DNA from: Planctomycetaceae bacterium
GTDB taxonomy: Bacteria; Planctomycetota; Planctomycetia; Planctomycetales; Planctomycetaceae
Assembly (NCBI GenBank): GCA_015487825.1
Contig: WFOZ01000427.1
Location: 1-5,328 of the forward strand
Direction of reading: 5' to 3'
DNA: 5,328 bases
Part shown: one piece after another, positions 5,100 to 5,328 of the stretch
Numbering within the stretch: the first letter of the stretch is position 1
Layout of the letters: each line of letters begins with the position of its first letter
The notes under the pieces: generated by a model
The model's database searches: none
Seen by the model: the letters and a program-made list of their open reading frames with translations, nothing else
What the model was told of the DNA's origin: nothing
Position numbers and translations under genes: made by a program

Positions 5100-5327
5100 T
5101 TATGGAAGATGAGCAGTAGATCGCCGCCAATTCGGGCGACCTCGCATTTGCGCCAATTGCAGTTCCCCCCGAAGTCCCCCAAAGCTCGGAGACTGGTACG
5201 GGTTAAGAATATCGAAAATGCTCCCTGCTCCCTCTATTTTTACGGGAATACTTTCCGCGAATTTCCTTAACCCGGCATAGCCGGAACCAAACTGATATTT
5301 TTCTGAAATTTGCGAGCCGTTCGCAAA
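5100..5327 (-). CDS. 3' end of an unrecognised protein (partial, cut by right edge)
   Basis: This - strand frame is open from the window edge to TAA at 5102-5100, giving 75 residues with no start inside. The peptide is protein-like. It starts F-A-N-G-S-Q-I-S-E-K-Y, carries a Gly-rich middle (I-E-G-A-G-S-I-F-D-I-L-N-P-Y, then S-F-G-G-L-R-G), and ends basic with R-P-N-W-R-R. The alternative - strand frame from the edge is Arg/Lys-rich and stops after 41 codons. No family is recognised, and no Cys, membrane helix or known motif is present in this part. It is co-directional with DUF502 and lies 89 bases upstream of the leader ORF, so the two may share a transcript. Confidence 0.6.
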   Translation of the reverse strand, partial: FANGSQISEKYQFGSGYAGLRKFAESIPVKIEGAGSIFDILNPYQSPSFGGLRGELQLAQMRGRPNWRRSTAHLP

Positions 5328-5328
5328 C

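Noticed and set aside
5200..5284. Inverted repeat GGGTTAAG/CTTAACCC and adjacent CCGGC-ATA-GCCGG hairpin
   Set aside because: Both fall inside the open frame of the right-edge gene, the first with a 58-base loop. They are probably incidental to coding sequence.

Overview
The window most likely comes from a planctomycete. The best evidence is a Tat-exported DUF1501 protein with the planctomycete-style leader (S-R-R-S-V-M-K followed by a short Gly/Leu-rich core). This family is greatly expanded in that phylum. Coding density is modest and intergenic spacers are A/T-rich. Genus cannot be fixed from the sequence alone.

Left part (1-941, + strand): the last 29 codons of a gene entering from the left edge; a 332-base spacer holding a doubtful 47-codon ORF, a strong hairpin and a candidate promoter; then a small secreted Cys-rich protein gene ending at a good intrinsic terminator (909-941). 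The Cys-rich gene is the oddest object here. Its best ribosome-binding site lies inside the TTG-started ORF and points to an ATA codon. Its reading frame also ends in an uncharacteristic hydrophobic tail, while the -1 frame continues with Cys/His- and Arg-rich codons up to a stop at 877-879, just before the terminator. This looks like a frameshift in a longer metal-binding-type protein.

Right part (1086-5327, - strand): four genes read leftward. From the right edge these are the 3' end of an unrecognised protein; a DUF502 membrane protein with a large extracytoplasmic insertion, preceded by an 8-codon leader ORF with its own strong Shine-Dalgarno whose stop overlaps the DUF502 start as ATGA; a Tat-secreted DUF1501 protein; and an exported choloylglycine hydrolase / penicillin V acylase family enzyme (linear amide hydrolase) with its nucleophilic Cys directly after the signal peptide. 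The DUF1501 and hydrolase genes have their own ribosome-binding sites and sit 177 and 203 bases downstream of their neighbours, so they are probably separate transcription units rather than one tight operon. All four complete proteins carry export signals or membrane segments, so the window is dominated by cell-envelope or extracytoplasmic functions. No shared pathway can be shown.

I see no RNA genes, CRISPR array, insertion sequence or known defence system. The most interesting signals are the frameshifted Cys-rich gene and the leader ORF/TCAGG-rich region in front of DUF502.
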